Source: Owenia fusiformis (taxonomy: Eukaryota > Annelida > Polychaeta > Sabellida > Oweniidae). From it: a stretch of DNA of 64,000 nucleotides. Positions 62,328-64,000 of the stretch are shown one piece after another. A model generated the notes under the pieces. That model ran no database searches, was not told where the DNA came from, and saw only the letters and a program-made list of their open reading frames with translations. The DNA is taken from contig CAIIXF020000008.1 of the NCBI GenBank assembly GCA_903813345.2, positions 12,487,278 to 12,551,277 of the forward strand, given 5' to 3'. The position numbers and the translations under genes are program-made. Each line of letters opens with the position of its first letter. The stretch's first letter is position 1.

Positions 62328-64000
62328 TTAACAGTCACTCTCATTTGGTTTTGGACCATGTCCACCAGTGCCTGTATCATGAACAATAGCATCTGTTTCT
62401 TTAACCATTTCAACATCGTTTAAAGCTTTTGAACTAGCTGCAATATTTTCAGGTTTCTCAACCGATCCTTTTGTTTTAACATCATCTATTGTTCCATAAT
62501 TCTCAGCTAATTGATCATGTTCAACTAATGCCTGTTTATCAAGTTTTTCTTTCTTAGGTGATTTTTTGGTTGTACTTTGCTGCTCCAAATCGTACATTGG
62601 ATTGTCAATAGTTAATACTGTATCTTTTCGATTGCTTTCAGTCACAGATTCTGACAGTAGGTGGGGCTTGTAAATGTATGTGTAAATCTTGGAGATTGAT
62701 GTAATGACAAGCACTCCAAATACAAATGTTGTGATCCAAGATGCAATCTGAAATGTGTCCATATAAAGATCAAGATTTGTTTCAACATTTTTTTTAAATA
62801 GAATCCTGTTTAATTTAATTGTCAGATATTATTTCTCTGTATGCTAACATTGGTTTGGGATATTGGGGTTTTGTTTTCTTAATGACTAGTGTTCTTATTT
62901 GAAAATGTTTCTTTTTGTTGCTATGCTTAACTCTTTTGACTTATTATTGATTGTTTGTTTACAAATGCAAATAATTGAATATTTAAGTTAATATTGAAAG
63001 TAGTAGGTATACCTGTGCTATCGTTATGTTTACATAGAATCTTTCTCCATTAGGAACATCCCATTTGAATTCCGATATTTGTTGACAGGTATAGGGTCTG
63101 AAATTAAATTTTTGTTTTGCAAACATATTCCACACATCGGGTCACTATGGTAACATACTGTTGCCAGGGCAACATCAGGTCTTTAGAGAAATCAAACAAC
63201 TTAGTAACACAATGTAGCCAGTCTTACATTAAGTCACTATGCTAATATACTGTTGTCAGGGTAACATTAGGTGTTATAACAAATGGTATCATATAATATT
63301 TTAGCGGGGAAGGACATCGAATAACTCAGTATCATTTTGTTGCAGTACCAGGCCACTGTGATAACATATCGTTGTCAGGGCAACATCAGTCACTATGGTT
63401 ACAATCATCAAAGTTACATCATGTCACTATGGTCACATCATGAACTCAGTGTTGCAGATATTGATTGATGATTGATTTATTTAAATTACTTCAACTATAA
63501 TATCATGGGCTTTCAATTAGATGAAAGCCCATGACTATATCAACTGTTTCACAGTATTTCGTATCTTTAAAATCCCCCAAATTTAGGACCTTTACTTACA
63601 CTGGTGTCGGACTGCGGTTCCCTTGAGGCACACTGTTACACCATACAGCAAAGCCAAATGATATACGGAGACTTGCCACAAAGGAACATATGAATATAAC
63701 TCCATCCATCACAACAGATCCTATTAGCAAACGAATTCTGCTCCTGATATTAGAAATGAATATAAACCATTATTTTGCAGAATCCATGATTTTATGACTA
63801 TTATGCCGTTATGACTGGCTAATATTTTTGTATTTATTTTCAAATATGCCTCACGCTACCTTACTCTTGATGTAAAATCGTATGGCCTCATAACATTATA
63901 GAAATCATGGGAATTAATGATGTCCGATTTTAGAATTCAACCTACCAGTACGTGATATCTGTGCCACTATAGAGAACGAAGAACCATCCCCAAATGACAG
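62328..64000 (-). CDS. TMEM179-like membrane protein, 3' part of gene
   Basis: Four exons in order: 64000(partial)-63946, 63743-63600, 63097-63013, 62747-62328, joined by GT-AG borders in phase and ending TAA. The protein shows a helix, a second helix leading to ISFGFAVWCNSV, an extracellular part with a cysteine (YTCQQISE) and an N-glycosylation-type NIT, then ITIAQIASWITTFVFGVLVI as the last helix. The GF-xWC plus AQ-xxWxxW pattern follows the TMEM179 family (function poorly known). The cytosolic tail, about 110 residues, is longer than in human TMEM179, rich in Lys/Glu, and contains NPMY, a clathrin-adaptor or PTB-type motif. The start lies outside the window. Family call is moderate: topology and a few motifs, not a search. 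Confidence 0.6.
63140..63450. repeat. Irregular tandem repeat in TMEM179-like intron
   Basis: Several copies of GTCACTATGGTAACATACTG and TTGTCAGGGCAACATCAGG between exons 63013-63097 and 63600-63743. Confidence 0.6.
63504..63533. repeat. 30-bp remnant made of two MITE ends
   Basis: CATGGGCTTTCAATTAGA is followed directly by TGAAAGCCCATG: the two ends of the 46125-46313 family with almost no interior. Confidence 0.6.

Overview
This is animal nuclear DNA. The genes are split by long AT-rich introns with GT-AG borders, there are no operons or ribosome-binding sites, and much of the sequence is DNA-transposon debris. The families present (ABCC10, a YeeE/YedE-type sulfur transporter, a TMEM179-like membrane protein, an intron-bearing piggyBac transposase) and the many MITEs point to an invertebrate, probably marine. 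The phylum cannot be fixed from the sequence alone. Exons were assembled by hand from splice sites, reading-frame phase and family similarity. All phases close for ABCC10 (19 coding exons, 1544 aa), the phospholipase A2 (5 exons, 294 aa) and the piggyBac transposase (6 exons, 629 aa). The other two genes run off the window.

Layout. (1) 3405-21365, minus strand: seven exons (276 codons, 3' end missing) of a YeeE/YedE-family sulfur-compound transporter. Its first intron is 12.5 kb and holds a tandem array of Helitron-like elements rich in GGTCA (9048-13712), a small hairpin MITE, and a complete piggyBac transposon (15737-21205) that jumped into one arm of an older inverted-repeat element. (2) 22168-24355: nested inverted-repeat elements between the two divergent genes. 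(3) 25146-51854, plus strand: a complete ABCC10/MRP7 ABC transporter. Intron 1 (8.35 kb) holds a 6.8 kb palindrome whose two arms flank a 21-bp minisatellite and carry further insertions. Intron 8 holds a whole gene on the opposite strand, a secreted phospholipase A2-like protein with a signal peptide, a TATA box and a cysteine/lysine repeat tail (41321-43721). (4) 51855-62327: intergenic repeats, including a composite element of about 6 kb with inverted ends, a decayed transposon coding relic and several MITEs. (5) 62328-64000, minus strand: the last four exons of a TMEM179-like four-helix membrane protein, cut by the window edge.

How the parts relate. ABCC10 proteins export amphipathic anions and drug or glutathione conjugates. 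YeeE/YedE proteins move thiosulfate or related sulfur species. The two start codons diverge across 3.8 kb, so shared regulation is possible but unproven. The most unusual items are the phospholipase with its repeat tail, the animal YeeE/YedE gene, the giant intronic palindrome whose arms act as each other's empty sites, and the transposon families dense in nuclear-receptor half-sites. One of those families also ends just upstream of three ABCC10 splice acceptors.
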